A stretch of DNA of 64,000 bases. Source: Entamoeba histolytica HM-1:IMSS. Lineage: Eukaryota; Evosea; Mastigamoebida; Endamoebidae. The position numbers were made by a program, and so were the translations under genes. Positions 29,988-41,235 of this stretch are shown here, piece after piece. Every line of letters starts with the position of its first letter. Within the stretch, counting starts at the first letter, position 1. The notes beneath the pieces were generated by a model. The model searched no databases. It was not told where the DNA came from and was given only the letters and a program-made list of their open reading frames with translations. The stretch lies in the NCBI RefSeq assembly GCF_000208925.1, contig NW_001914891.1:26567-90566 (forward strand), read 5' to 3'.

Positions 29988-31538
29988 TTACATTTCATCG
30001 TCAAAAAAATCAAAAATATATCCTTCATTTTCTTTAGAATCTCCTGGTAATATTTCACAAAGATAATGATTTGTTAAAATAGTTTCTCTAGGTAAAATAT
30101 GTTTATTATAATACTCTTCAAATTGGTTCATAAATAAATCATTATGAGTTTCATCACTTGGATCATCTTCTGCAACAAGATGAATATTATTCATTAAAAT
30201 AATTGTTAATGAATGGTGGTCTGGATAATAATTAAATTGATTTTTAAATTGAATAGATTTTTTGTCTTCTTCAACAAGTCGTTTTAATAAACCAGTTTCA
30301 AGTAATGTAGACTTTAAAGGTTCAACTGATTGATTAATAATAAAACTAATAATGTCAAATGCTATTTGTCTGAATATTGTACAGTTATGATTAAAATTAA
30401 AAAATATATCAAGTAATATATTCATTAATTTATATTTAATAATAAGATTATATATATATGAATAATTAGATAATGTTAATGACAGTAATAAATGTACTAA
30501 TTGAATTCTAACTTGTGTAATTGGTCCATTTTCATATTTAAAATGATAAGAAATTTGTTCAAAATATTTACATATTTCTTGATACACCATTGGTAATTCA
30601 TTATAAGGACTTATACAAAGATCTCCTGAATAAACACAACAAGCTAAAATATTTTGAATAATACAAAGACCTTTTTCAAAAACATATAAAGACTTCTAAT
30701 AATAAATAAATATTAAAATAATTAAAAGAAATAGAAGTGTTAAACAAACGGTATTAAAAATTATTGAGTAAAAAGAAGATAAATTTTCATTAGAATTTAA
30801 ATAATTATTAAAAATAATGGAAGATTCTTTAAGTAATGTAATTTCTTCAATAAGAGATGTAATGCTTTCAATTTTATCATTATCCCCATTACTTTCTGAT
30901 ACAATAAATAATTTTAATAAATCACTAACAAATCCATTTTGACACAACCAATATGCACCTGTAGCTTTACCTAATTCATCTTTGGATGAATATTTCATTA
31001 TACTAAGAATAAATTGAGACACTTCATAATTATTAATTTTATTCATAAGAACATTAATAACATTAGGAGTTTGTGACATAATTTCAAATACATTCGATGT
31101 TGGTAAATTCATTAATACTGATAATACACGACTAATACAACTTATTGTTATTTCATCTTCAGATTGTGAAATTTCTTTAAAGAGAGAATTAATTAAATGA
31201 GGGAAATAAAAAATATTTTCTGAAATTGTCATAATTTCAGAACAAACTATTTGTGTAGCTGGGGATTGAAACCTTTCATCCCCAGTTCCACGAATATAAT
31301 CAAACAATTGATCTAATACATGTTCTCCAGATATACTATTTCATTTAGTACTTTTTTTTATTATGTTTTTTATCATTTTATTATTAACAAACAATTTTTG
31401 AAGTCTTTTATTAATTCTTAACTCAGTTAAAATATCCGGTAATTCTAATAATTTCTCTAATGAACAGTTAGGAGACCTTAATACAAAATTAACTGGAGAA
31501 GGTACTTGCTCAAGATATGGGCTTTGGCTCATTTTCAT
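29988..31538 (-). CDS. SAPS-domain protein (PP6/Sit4 phosphatase regulatory subunit), 479 aa, three exons
   Basis: Exon 1 31393-31538, intron 31336-31392 (57 bp), exon 2 30750-31335, intron 30696-30749 (54 bp), exon 3 29988-30695. Both introns run GTTTGT to TAG and the joins are in frame. The 57-bp intron is a multiple of three and would otherwise show only as an in-frame TGA. The start at 31538 (MKMSQSP) is the first ATG. Residues 20-60 (LEKLLELPDILTELRINKRLQ) match the SAPS N-terminal helix pair (L-x-D-D-x-x-Q-E-x-K), and the rest is ARM-like helices. SAPS subunits bind PP6/Sit4-type catalytic subunits and give them substrates. A candidate catalytic partner type lies at 53610. Confidence 0.75.
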
Positions 31539-32380
31539 GTCTGACTGAATTTCTAGTGAAACGAAAACAAAAGTCAAATCAAAACGAAATTTTATATAAA
31601 CCAAAAATATAACACCTCCTTTTTCATTCTTGTACTTTCTTTAAACTCATTATCCTTTTTTTTTAACTTCTTTATTCAAAATTCTCTAGTTTTCTTCATT
31701 TATTACATTTCTATGTTAGTTAAATCCTTTGTTGTTCTTTAAAATCGGAACATAATGGTTTTTACTCTTGGATAAAACCTCAACACCACCGATTTAAAAT
31801 AAAAAACTCGAAATTCTTTTCATTCTTTTTGTCGTGTAAATCCTTTCTTATCAGTCCTTTTGGCCCTTCTTTTATCTTCTTTTATTTTGAACTTTCTTTG
31901 ATTTTTTGAACTTTTCAACTAAATTTATCTTGTAAATCATAAAAAAAAAAAGAAAATAAAAAAAAAAGAAAAAACAAAAATAATAGAAAAAAGAAAAAGA
32001 AGGGTAAACTAAAAATTTATAAAACATTTGTTTTAAGTTTGTTTATTTCTTTATTTCTAAAGTATTAAATACATAAATTAGTTAAGTAAAACAGTTGGTA
32101 ATGAAGATGAAGAACAGTAGTAAATAATTTAAATTATTTTGGAGATATAAAAATGAGAAAAAAATATTTAAAAAAATGTAATAAAGAGCTTCTTAACTAA
32201 AATTTTAAATTATGACGATCTGAAATTTCAACTTAGTTAAAATGGAGTTTTCTCTGTTGATAAAATGATTAATAAAAGTAATTAAATTAAATAAATTTTT
32301 ATTTCATTTGGACTCTCATCCTTTCTTTAAGATATTTAAACAAGAACTCAAGATCATTTATTCCATTCACTTCTTTCAAG
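31539..32380. other. Divergent intergenic region, 840 bp
   Basis: Separates the SAPS gene (minus) from histone H3 (plus). It holds T-rich and A-rich tracts, and a TATTTAAAC (32333-32341) plus GAACTC (32344-32349) pair forming the H3 promoter. No other gene seen. Confidence 0.5.
32333..32349 (+). promoter_or_regulatory. TATA-like and GAAC boxes of histone H3
   Basis: TATTTAAAC followed by AAGAACTC, 32-48 bp before the H3 ATG. It matches the Entamoeba TATA (GTATTTAAA) and GAAC elements, here directly adjacent. Confidence 0.6.
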
Positions 32381-32824
32381 ATGGCTAGAACTAAAGGAAA
32401 TAATACTACTGAACGACCTGCTACGTCTAAACAACCGAGAAAATACTACGCCCCAAAGTCTGCTTCAAAAAAAGCAGCTGTCTCTTCTAAGAAAGCAGTT
32501 GCTAGTGTTTCTCAAAAGAAACCAGTAGCACGACATTCTCATCCAGGAATTAAAGCTTTACAAGAAATTAAATTTTATCAACGTTCAACAGAACTTTTAT
32601 TAAGAAAATTACCATTCCAACATTTAGTAAGAGAAATTGCTCAACAATCTAAATCTGATTTGAGATTTCAATCTGCTGCTATTGCAGCTCTTCAAGAAGC
32701 TGCTGAAGCTTATCTTGTTGGTCTTTTTGAAGATACTAATTTATGTTCACTTCATGCTAAAAGAGTTACTATTATGCCAAAAGACATGCAACTTGCTAGA
32801 AGAATTAGAGGTGAACGTCAATAA
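32381..32824 (+). CDS. Histone H3, divergent, 147 aa
   Basis: The histone fold is strongly conserved ([56 protein letters not shown]). The N-terminal tail is not: it keeps ARTK (Lys4 context) but then reads [18 protein letters not shown] and further Lys/Ala/Ser stretches. It lacks both canonical ARKS sites (Lys9, Lys27) and totals 147 aa instead of about 135. The KKP at the tail/fold border resembles the Lys36-Lys37 site. Divergent H3 tails are known in Entamoeba. The single-exon gene has a textbook Entamoeba promoter. The final residue is Gln instead of Ala. Confidence 0.97.
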   Translation: MARTKGNNTTERPATSKQPRKYYAPKSASKKAAVSSKKAVASVSQKKPVARHSHPGIKALQEIKFYQRSTELLLRKLPFQHLVREIAQQSKSDLRFQSAAIAALQEAAEAYLVGLFEDTNLCSLHAKRVTIMPKDMQLARRIRGERQ

Positions 32825-33184
32825 ATTGTAGTCATTTTTAAAATCTCTTTTTTTTCTTCTCTTTTCAGGTTAATAGATCTTAAAATGTATTACTTTAGTT
32901 TTTGTGTAAAGTTCCCTAATTCTTACGGTGATTTAGTTCATTGTAATAATAATTTCATTTGAGTCAACACAAAAACTAAGTCAGAACGTGATTCTGTTCT
33001 TATTTTGAGATTTAATTTTTTTTTTAATTTTTAATTTTTGCAAAGTTTATGAAGTTAGAAATTTCAAAATAGAAGAAAAATTAAAAAGATAAAATGAAGA
33101 GAAAGACTGAAGTGAAGGAAAAAAAAAAGAAAAAGAATAAATAAATTGTATTATTGAGTGAACTCATAATTTATTGTGTTTAAT
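32825..33184. other. Intergenic, 360 bp
   Basis: 3' region of H3 and 5' region of the BEACH gene; poly-T and poly-A tracts and a GAACTC at about 33160 near the BEACH start. No gene seen. Confidence 0.5.
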
Positions 33185-36100
33185 ATGAGTATCTTTAAGT
33201 CATTTAAAAAACAGTCCAAAATTAATAACACAGTAACACCTCAGAATCACAAAAATGAATTTTATATCTCATTTAATAAATATTTTACAAGTTATCTATC
33301 AACACATCATATTTCTGAGTTAGAAAAATGTATTGAAACATTTTTTAAAATTCCAAGTGAAAAAATACGTGATTTACCAATGGTTTCTTCATTTTCTAAC
33401 ACATTGGTTAATATTTTTATTAATGCATTAAATCCTATTACTACTGATAAATTAAATTGGTTAATAGGTACAAAAATACAATCATTACCAGATGGACAAG
33501 AATTATTTAAATGTCTTCATGATTTAGCTCAATTTGGTTCTGGAGAAATATTAACAGTATTTGATAGTAATGAATTTGTTAATAAAATTACTGATTTATA
33601 TTCTTTTTTAATCCAAATAGAAAAGAATGAATATTCAGATTTATTATCGTTATTGATGTCAATGATTATTCTTATTGTACCTCCTATACCAAAAAAACCT
33701 TTACCATTTGGATTATTAGTTTTACGATTTGATAAACCTGATATTCAAATTTATTTACTTCCTGTGTTTCAAACTATTACTCACGCTCATATGGATCCAG
33801 AATTAATTCAAGTGGTTGCAAGAGAAGAGTCTGTTCAAATATCTATAAAAGCTCTTGAACAGGCAAAACCAAATAATGATACATTAAGACTTGTTGAATC
33901 ATATCTTTCTTTTGTTAAAAATACTGCATTATTATCTGATGCTATTGTAAATTGTGTTTCAAACAATGGATTTTATGAGGCATTATTACTTCTATTAATT
34001 GAATCAGATAAAGAATTAATTCCAGGAGTTGATGGAGTTTTAGATGTAATAGCACCTTTAATGTTCTTTGGAGATTTTACACCAACAATTCCAATAAATG
34101 ATGAATATAATAATACTACAAGAATATTAGCAAATAGATATCCTTATTTCCTTGTAAGAAATAAATATATTCCATTATTTTTACAAAATTATTTATTAAA
34201 AACAAATCGTGAAGAAGGAAAATTACATACTATGAAAATAATTGAAAGAATCTATCGTGAAAATCCAATGAATTATTTAGTTTTACATTCCATTAATTAT
34301 ACACCTAAATTATATTCAATATTTGATCAAGTATCTCAACCAGTAAGAGATGTTATGCTTTCTTTATGTGTTTATTTGTCTCGTTGTCAAAAATTTGTAC
34401 CATATAATGAAATTGAAACTATTACAACTCATTTAACAATTGATAAAATTAATAAACATCCTGAATTAGTTAATGCATTTGATTATTTAACAAATCAATT
34501 ACTTATTGATAGTAAAGAATATCAAAAAATATTTGAACAAACAGGAATGACTATTAATGCAATTACTGTTTTTATTTATTTTGCTACTCATTCAAATGAA
34601 ACAAACCAAAGTATTGTTTTACAAGGAATGATTACTTTAATCACTCGATTAATGAATCATTCTGTTAGTAATTTTACATTATTTAAAGAAACTACTGCTA
34701 TGACAGCTGCATTATCATTGTTTAAACAAAATATAAATTTAAGAAGAGATTTAACAAAGTTATTTACAGCCGTTATTGAATATTATGATCCAATTCAAAC
34801 TACTGATTTATTAAAGAAAATGATAGAGCCACTAGAAACAGATCCATCTCCAATTATTTTATTAAAATGTGTTTGTGCAATGTTATATAGAAGTTCTCAA
34901 GTAAAAGAATCATTTAGACAATTAGGAGGATTTGAATTTTATAAAAGATTATATAAATATTGGAATTGGTCACTTGAAAGTGTTCCAACAAATGGAATAA
35001 CTGAAGATCGTTATTCATTTATTGAATATTGTTTTGTTGCTATGATTTATGCTATGAAAGGAAGTAAAGATAATAGAAAACATTTTGATGAAACATTTAA
35101 AAATGGAGAATTAATTCAATTTATTCAAAACTCTCCATTTTTAAATGAAGAAAATAAGTCTAAATATTCAGAAAGGATGACATGTCTATTAATTGCAATT
35201 ATCTTTGAAATACCTGATATTGATAAAGTTCAAAATCTTGGAATATTTACAAAACCTGTTGGAGGAGTATTAGTTTATCATCCATTTGTTCTTCATTCAT
35301 TAATTAGATTAATACGTTTTGCTCTAAATGTTAAGCAACAACAACTTGTTCTTAAGTTTTTAATATTAACATCAAAAGAAGATATTAACGTTAGAAAAAT
35401 GTCATTTGAACATATTGCTACAACATTGATTAAAGAATTTAAAGAAGATATTACAAAAGAATCAGATTTACATAACACATTATTAGAATTATTAAATGAA
35501 TTAATTGCATATGGTGTAGAATTAGAAGATGTTTCAGTGTTAATGAAATCATTAAAAGAACAACCTTGTGATGAAGGTGTATTAAAATGTTTATTAAACT
35601 CAACAATTAAAGCAGATAGAAATGGAGCATTAAGTTTTAACACTGCACCAAATGGATATTCATGTTTATCTATTCCAGTAGATACAACACAATTTCCATT
35701 ACAACAATGGAGTATTACAACATGGGTAAATTTACCACCAGTTGTTAGTGAATTATCTTTGTTTCAAATTTATCAAAATATAAATGGAGCTGAACAAAGT
35801 TTTTTGCAATTAATTATGAACCCAAGTGGGTTAAGAGTTATATATGGTTCAAAAGTAATATTTGATAATATGCCATTACCAAGAAAATGGAATCATATTG
35901 TTTTAGTAGGAAAAGGAAAGAAAATTACATTATATATTAATGGATTATTAAAATCAACAGCTAAATTAATAAATTATACTCCAACTCCATATCGTTGTGT
36001 TATTGGACATTCAAAAGAAAATAAGGTAATACCAAATGCAGTTTTTAAAATAGGACCATTGAAAATGTTGGAATATCCATTTTCTGATCAACAAATTAGA

Positions 36101-39100
36101 GAGTTATATTTATTAGGAGAAATGTATCAAGGAAGTTTCCAAACAATTGATTATTCAAGATATGAAGTTTTACCAAATTATGATTCAAATGACATCAATG
36201 TAATTCAAAGTTTTACTAATATAAAATCATTAACTTATTCAACATTTAATTTAAATATTCCAGAACAATCTATTATTATTAATACAGATCGTATATTAAC
36301 TCCTTATGCTTTAAATTCATGTATTGCATTTGGAACAGTAAATTTGGCATCTCCTCATGATATTACAGATGGAATTTATAAAGTAGGAGGAATTGCATTA
36401 TTATTGGCATTAATATTAAAATCAGATACAAAGATAAAATTTGATTTATCATTAAAATTACTTCTTTATTCATTAAGAAAATCAGAAGATTTATTTGAAG
36501 AAATGAAACAATGTCATGGTTTTGATTTATTAAATCTTTTTATTTATCGAAAACCATCTTTAGTTACAACAGAATCTATTATGACATTATTATTATTTTC
36601 AGGTGTTGATCCTACAAAGAAAGATTCTGCTGTAATTTCTTCACCAAATGCTTTTGATATATTAATATTAGATTTTTCATTGTTTCATAGAATGGAAGAT
36701 CCACAAACAACATTTTTATTTATTCTTCAGTCATTTGTTTCATTAATTTATAATAATAAATATGCACAAATCAATATTAATATTTTACGTTCTTTACATT
36801 TCTTGTCTAGACTAATTGATTTGTTCCAAGACGATACTATTGATGATGGAGTTATTCAAATTATTATTAATTTATTACAATATTTCTTACTTCATAGTTG
36901 TACTGGTGATGATTTAAAGTTATTAGTTAGATTATTAATTCATTTTATTTCTGTAATGGATGACAAACAATCAACATCCCTTCTAATTCAAAAGTCAGAA
37001 TTAAGATGTATTTCTTTAATTAAATTAATCAATTTCTTATCAACTAATTTGAAAGATAAAACAACGTTATTATCTATATTTACACCAAGTATTTTGTTTC
37101 ATATGTTATCACTTCAGTCATTACCAATAAATATTGTTATTGCTGTTATGAAGTTATGTGCATCATTCATGGCTGTGGGTTCTCAAACAAAACAACTTTT
37201 TGTAAATCAATTTAATAAAGAAAAAGGAATTATATTCATTAATTTTCAATTACCTCGTTGTACTGAATCTATCGATGTTGTTTATGTATTGTTAGCTTTA
37301 ATTACATGTCAAGTTGTTCCTGATATTGTTTCTGATTCTTTTGAACAATATCAAAAAATGCCATTTTCAACTGTTTCAATCCAATCACCAGAATATATAT
37401 CGTCATTATTGAAATTACTTAGATTTCAAATTGTTCAACTTCAAGTCGCTACAGATTCAACAGTTGATATGATGAATTTAGTTCAATTCACTGGAAGTAT
37501 AATCAGAACATTAATGGAACAACAAGAAATAGCTACTTATGTATTTAATGAATGTTTAAATGATTATATATCAATATTAGTTGATAAAAATGGTTATTTC
37601 AAAATGGGTCATCCACTTGAACCATTATTCCAAAGACATATTGTTGCTTTAGGAAATGCTTTTGCTTTTCAAATGGTTCAAATTGGAAATAAAAATATTA
37701 TAGCACATGAATTATTATATGAAAATAGTTCATTCTTAAGAGACGAAGAAGAAGAAATCTTTATGATGAATATTTTACAAGCCATAGGTAATTCTGTATT
37801 AAATCAATTTAATGGAGAGGTTAATCTTGATAGAGTTGCACCTATAATTGCAACATTTGTTAATGGAAGAGTAGATTTTATATTAACAAATATCACACCT
37901 AACGAAGATTTGGTTAATATTATGAGAGATGTTATAAAATATATTAAGATTGCCCAATTATCAGGAAAAAAGACACGATCAATTTATCCATTATATGAAG
38001 CATTAGACAGAATTATATTATTATTATTTGATCGTAGAATTGACTCAGAACTTGAAAGTACTTTAGAAATTATAAATAAAGACATCGACATTATATTTAG
38101 TGATATTAACTATAATGAACAATTCATTTATATGTTACTTCATTCATTAATTAGAAATATATATCAAACAAATGGAACAACTCAACTAATGTTAAGCACA
38201 CTTTTAAGTATGGTTTCAAATAAAAGGGGATTGTTAATTTCAAGAATTTTCCAAACAAAAATCAAGATAATTGAATGGTTAAATTCTTCTCATCAAATGA
38301 CATCAAAACAAATTTGTGAATGGCTCCTTCAAAATAAAGATGAAATGTTAAAAGCAGATAATGAATGTTTATTAAAACAATCTACCCAATGGATAACTGA
38401 TGAATCAGGAAAATTGGCATTGGTCAAAGGTCCAATAGAACAAAGAAGAAAGGATAGAATTATTTTAAATGAACAATCGGAAGCACAAAGAATTGAAAGT
38501 ATCAGAAGGATTCAACAAAAGAATAGACAAGTTAGAGCAAGAGTATCAGTATTACTTAAAGATGCTGCAGAACAAAGAAATGAACACTTTAGAGCTCTTC
38601 ATGCACAAAGTCAAGGAGTTTGGGAATCATTTGCAGAATGTTTATTTTTAGAGAATGGAATATGGCATAAACAAGAAGAAGGAAAATGGACATTGGATAA
38701 TGTTGAAGGTCCATGTAGAATGAGAAAAAGATTAATTCATGATACTGACTTCTTCGAGAGATATAAAACAAAAGAACATGATGGATATATTGATGTTCAA
38801 CTTAAAGAAAGACATCAAGAAAGAAGTTATGAATTACCAGAATATCTAACTGTTATGGACGATATAGAAGTAGCAGAAACATTTTCAAGAACTCCTAATA
38901 GTCCAATGCCAGACTTTAAGGATCCAATGAGAAAGAGAAGAGCCTCAACAGCAACATATGAAGATGATTTATATAATATGATGAAAACAACAGTTGAAAC
39001 TTCAACTAGTAATTTAAACTTTGTAGAAAAGGGGGATGAAATAAAATCAAAATTTAATTGTAACTTAGTTGTTGGAATGAATAAATTACCAGGAATATTT

Positions 39101-41146
39101 GTTGTATGTACACAATCAATTTATATTGTACAAGGATTGGAACTTAGAAGGGAAGTCTTAGTTGCTAAAGGAATTGTAAAAACTGAACGAATACCAAGTG
39201 AAGATATTCAAAATATTGCGTCTAGAAGATTTATGTTACGAAACATTGCAGTTGAAATATTTACATCAACTGGTAGAAATAAACTCATTGTATTTGAAGA
39301 AGGATATGAAGCAGTTATAAAAGCACTCTCTCCATTTAGACAAAAAGAAGCAGATATGACATCAGGAATTCATGAAGAAAAGAAACGATTAGTTCCATTA
39401 AAGTTATTCAATCAAGTTGATCCAATGACTCAAAAATGGATTGATGGTAAAATATCAAATTTCCATTATTTAATGTATTTAAATACAAAAGCAGGAAGAA
39501 CATTTAATGATGTAACACAATATCCTGTAATGCCATGGGTTATTTCTGATTATTCTAGTCAAGAACTTGACCTAAAAAATCCTCATATTTATCGAGACTT
39601 ATCTAAACCAATTGGTGCATTAACACCAGAACGTGCAGAAAATACCTTGGAACGATATGAAGCAGTTAAAGATAATCCAGAAATGGCATTTCATTATGGA
39701 AGCCATTATACTAGTGTAGGAGTAACATTATATTATCTTATTAGATGTGAACCATTTTCTCATTTTGGAATTGAATTACAAGGAGGTAAATTTGATAGGG
39801 CAGATAGATTATTCAATAGTTTAGAAGATCTTTGGAAATTATTAACTGGACCAACAGTAAAACAAGTAATGGAACTTATACCAGAATTCTTTTATTTCCC
39901 AGAATTTTTGAAAAACTTTGACCATTTTGATTTAAAGAAAAGAAATGAAGGAACTATTCAAGTAGATAATGTTATACTTCCTCCATGGGCAAAAGGATCA
40001 TATAGAAAATTTGTTAGAACAAATATGATGGCATTAGAATCACCTATTGTTAGTCAACATCTTAACGAATGGATTGATCTTATCTTTGGATTTAAACAAA
40101 CTGGTGAACCAGCAATTAAAGCACTAAACTTATTTCATCCATCATCATATGAAGGAGGTATTGATATGAAAAATGTTGATGATCCTAAGCTAAAAGCAGC
40201 TTATGAAGATATGATTATTAATTTTGGACAAACTCCAATTCAACTTTTCAAACAACCCCACCCAAAAAGAAATACATTAAAAACCCTATTTACATATGGA
40301 ATATTACTTTCTGATAGTTGGAATGTTTTAATGATTAAAAATTATTCTTATCCAATTAAAGCTATTTCTGTTTCTGTTCAGAATTTTAATGGGTTAGCAA
40401 GTGGAATACCAATTGAAAAAGGAAATAAAGTGTTAAATTGGAATGAAGAAGGAACACTTAGTATATATCAAAATGGAAAAGTTCTCGGTGTTATTGAAAA
40501 TGTTCATCCACCTGGAAAAATTGTTTGTAGTGTATGTGGTAATACTGTTATTACTGGAGGACAAGCTGGAATGATTTGTGTTTTTGATTGTAGTGTTTCA
40601 TTAAAACAAATAGGAAGAATTAGAGGACATAAGGTTGCTGTTACAGCACTTTGTATTAGTAAAGATTATTCAATAATAGTTAGTGGTGATGAAATGGGAT
40701 GTATTAATATTTGGGATTTACATTCATTTAAAATTATTCGTTCATTTGAACATCATGCTTGTATTACACTCATTAAAATACAACATGAGACAGGTGAAAT
40801 TGTTACTGTCAGTGATACAGATTTTAAACATTGGACAATAAATGGTGAATTAATTCAACGAGCTGAACTAAGCCAAATTCCTACAGATGCATATTTTGCT
40901 CGTATTCCAGAATGGATTCCTTGTCATGTGTTTATTACTTCTCATAAAGATGGGTCTATAAAAGTATGGAGGTTAGATGAAACATTATGTCTCGGTAATG
41001 GTAGTTGTAATACCCATGAACATACTCCAAAATTATTAAAAACATGTAGTGTTCATAGTAGTGAAATTACGTGCTTCACAATAGCAGATGATTTTAGTGC
41101 AATGTATGTTGGATATGCGGATGGTTTAATTCAAAAATTGGTTTAA
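33185..41146 (+). CDS. BEACH-domain WD40 protein, 2653 aa (LvsA/neurobeachin/WDFY-type)
   Basis: A single exon of nearly 8 kb; I use ATG 33185 rather than the GTG codon three triplets earlier. Residues 1-800 are ARM/HEAT-like helices. About 820-960 is a ConA-like jelly roll (QQWSITTWVNLP, WNHIVLVGKGKKITLYINGLLKS). About 1950-2070 is the PH-BEACH module, and 2074-2325 is a full BEACH domain (WIDGKISNFHYLMYLNTKAGR, NPHIYRDLSKPIGAL, FHYGSHYTSVGVTLYYLIR, DLIFGFKQTGEPA). Seven-bladed WD40 units follow from 2380. In the family these giants act in membrane traffic, lysosome biogenesis and autophagy (LvsA/Alfy/LYST). It is followed in tandem by VPS16 only 90 bp away. Confidence 0.95.
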   Translation: MSIFKSFKKQSKINNTVTPQNHKNEFYISFNKYFTSYLSTHHISELEKCIETFFKIPSEKIRDLPMVSSFSNTLVNIFINALNPITTDKLNWLIGTKIQSLPDGQELFKCLHDLAQFGSGEILTVFDSNEFVNKITDLYSFLIQIEKNEYSDLLSLLMSMIILIVPPIPKKPLPFGLLVLRFDKPDIQIYLLPVFQTITHAHMDPELIQVVAREESVQISIKALEQAKPNNDTLRLVESYLSFVKNTALLSDAIVNCVSNNGFYEALLLLLIESDKELIPGVDGVLDVIAPLMFFGDFTPTIPINDEYNNTTRILANRYPYFLVRNKYIPLFLQNYLLKTNREEGKLHTMKIIERIYRENPMNYLVLHSINYTPKLYSIFDQVSQPVRDVMLSLCVYLSRCQKFVPYNEIETITTHLTIDKINKHPELVNAFDYLTNQLLIDSKEYQKIFEQTGMTINAITVFIYFATHSNETNQSIVLQGMITLITRLMNHSVSNFTLFKETTAMTAALSLFKQNINLRRDLTKLFTAVIEYYDPIQTTDLLKKMIEPLETDPSPIILLKCVCAMLYRSSQVKESFRQLGGFEFYKRLYKYWNWSLESVPTNGITEDRYSFIEYCFVAMIYAMKGSKDNRKHFDETFKNGELIQFIQNSPFLNEENKSKYSERMTCLLIAIIFEIPDIDKVQNLGIFTKPVGGVLVYHPFVLHSLIRLIRFALNVKQQQLVLKFLILTSKEDINVRKMSFEHIATTLIKEFKEDITKESDLHNTLLELLNELIAYGVELEDVSVLMKSLKEQPCDEGVLKCLLNSTIKADRNGALSFNTAPNGYSCLSIPVDTTQFPLQQWSITTWVNLPPVVSELSLFQIYQNINGAEQSFLQLIMNPSGLRVIYGSKVIFDNMPLPRKWNHIVLVGKGKKITLYINGLLKSTAKLINYTPTPYRCVIGHSKENKVIPNAVFKIGPLKMLEYPFSDQQIRELYLLGEMYQGSFQTIDYSRYEVLPNYDSNDINVIQSFTNIKSLTYSTFNLNIPEQSIIINTDRILTPYALNSCIAFGTVNLASPHDITDGIYKVGGIALLLALILKSDTKIKFDLSLKLLLYSLRKSEDLFEEMKQCHGFDLLNLFIYRKPSLVTTESIMTLLLFSGVDPTKKDSAVISSPNAFDILILDFSLFHRMEDPQTTFLFILQSFVSLIYNNKYAQININILRSLHFLSRLIDLFQDDTIDDGVIQIIINLLQYFLLHSCTGDDLKLLVRLLIHFISVMDDKQSTSLLIQKSELRCISLIKLINFLSTNLKDKTTLLSIFTPSILFHMLSLQSLPINIVIAVMKLCASFMAVGSQTKQLFVNQFNKEKGIIFINFQLPRCTESIDVVYVLLALITCQVVPDIVSDSFEQYQKMPFSTVSIQSPEYISSLLKLLRFQIVQLQVATDSTVDMMNLVQFTGSIIRTLMEQQEIATYVFNECLNDYISILVDKNGYFKMGHPLEPLFQRHIVALGNAFAFQMVQIGNKNIIAHELLYENSSFLRDEEEEIFMMNILQAIGNSVLNQFNGEVNLDRVAPIIATFVNGRVDFILTNITPNEDLVNIMRDVIKYIKIAQLSGKKTRSIYPLYEALDRIILLLFDRRIDSELESTLEIINKDIDIIFSDINYNEQFIYMLLHSLIRNIYQTNGTTQLMLSTLLSMVSNKRGLLISRIFQTKIKIIEWLNSSHQMTSKQICEWLLQNKDEMLKADNECLLKQSTQWITDESGKLALVKGPIEQRRKDRIILNEQSEAQRIESIRRIQQKNRQVRARVSVLLKDAAEQRNEHFRALHAQSQGVWESFAECLFLENGIWHKQEEGKWTLDNVEGPCRMRKRLIHDTDFFERYKTKEHDGYIDVQLKERHQERSYELPEYLTVMDDIEVAETFSRTPNSPMPDFKDPMRKRRASTATYEDDLYNMMKTTVETSTSNLNFVEKGDEIKSKFNCNLVVGMNKLPGIFVVCTQSIYIVQGLELRREVLVAKGIVKTERIPSEDIQNIASRRFMLRNIAVEIFTSTGRNKLIVFEEGYEAVIKALSPFRQKEADMTSGIHEEKKRLVPLKLFNQVDPMTQKWIDGKISNFHYLMYLNTKAGRTFNDVTQYPVMPWVISDYSSQELDLKNPHIYRDLSKPIGALTPERAENTLERYEAVKDNPEMAFHYGSHYTSVGVTLYYLIRCEPFSHFGIELQGGKFDRADRLFNSLEDLWKLLTGPTVKQVMELIPEFFYFPEFLKNFDHFDLKKRNEGTIQVDNVILPPWAKGSYRKFVRTNMMALESPIVSQHLNEWIDLIFGFKQTGEPAIKALNLFHPSSYEGGIDMKNVDDPKLKAAYEDMIINFGQTPIQLFKQPHPKRNTLKTLFTYGILLSDSWNVLMIKNYSYPIKAISVSVQNFNGLASGIPIEKGNKVLNWNEEGTLSIYQNGKVLGVIENVHPPGKIVCSVCGNTVITGGQAGMICVFDCSVSLKQIGRIRGHKVAVTALCISKDYSIIVSGDEMGCINIWDLHSFKIIRSFEHHACITLIKIQHETGEIVTVSDTDFKHWTINGELIQRAELSQIPTDAYFARIPEWIPCHVFITSHKDGSIKVWRLDETLCLGNGSCNTHEHTPKLLKTCSVHSSEITCFTIADDFSAMYVGYADGLIQKLV

Positions 41147-41186
41147 AAAACAAATTATATTTTTATTTAATAAACAAAAAAGAAAA

Positions 41187-41192
41187 GAACTT
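41187..41192 (+). promoter_or_regulatory. GAAC box of VPS16
   Basis: GAACTT in AAAAGAACTTAAAAAA, 44-49 bp upstream of the ATG at 41236, inside the 90-bp gap after the BEACH gene. Confidence 0.5.
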
Positions 41193-41235
41193 AAAAAAAA
41201 AAAGAATCTAGAAATATTTGAAAAAATATATCAAA

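Noticed and set aside
31341..31343. In-frame TGA as selenocysteine or readthrough codon
   Set aside because: A GTTTGT...TAG intron of normal length covers it, and splicing gives a better SAPS match.
33176..33184. GTG start for the BEACH gene; likewise TTG or GTG starts for VPS16, SAPS, the kinase at 54.6 kb, the receptor kinase, the RRM and FKBP genes
   Set aside because: Nuclear eukaryotic genes start with ATG; an in-frame ATG lies just downstream in each.
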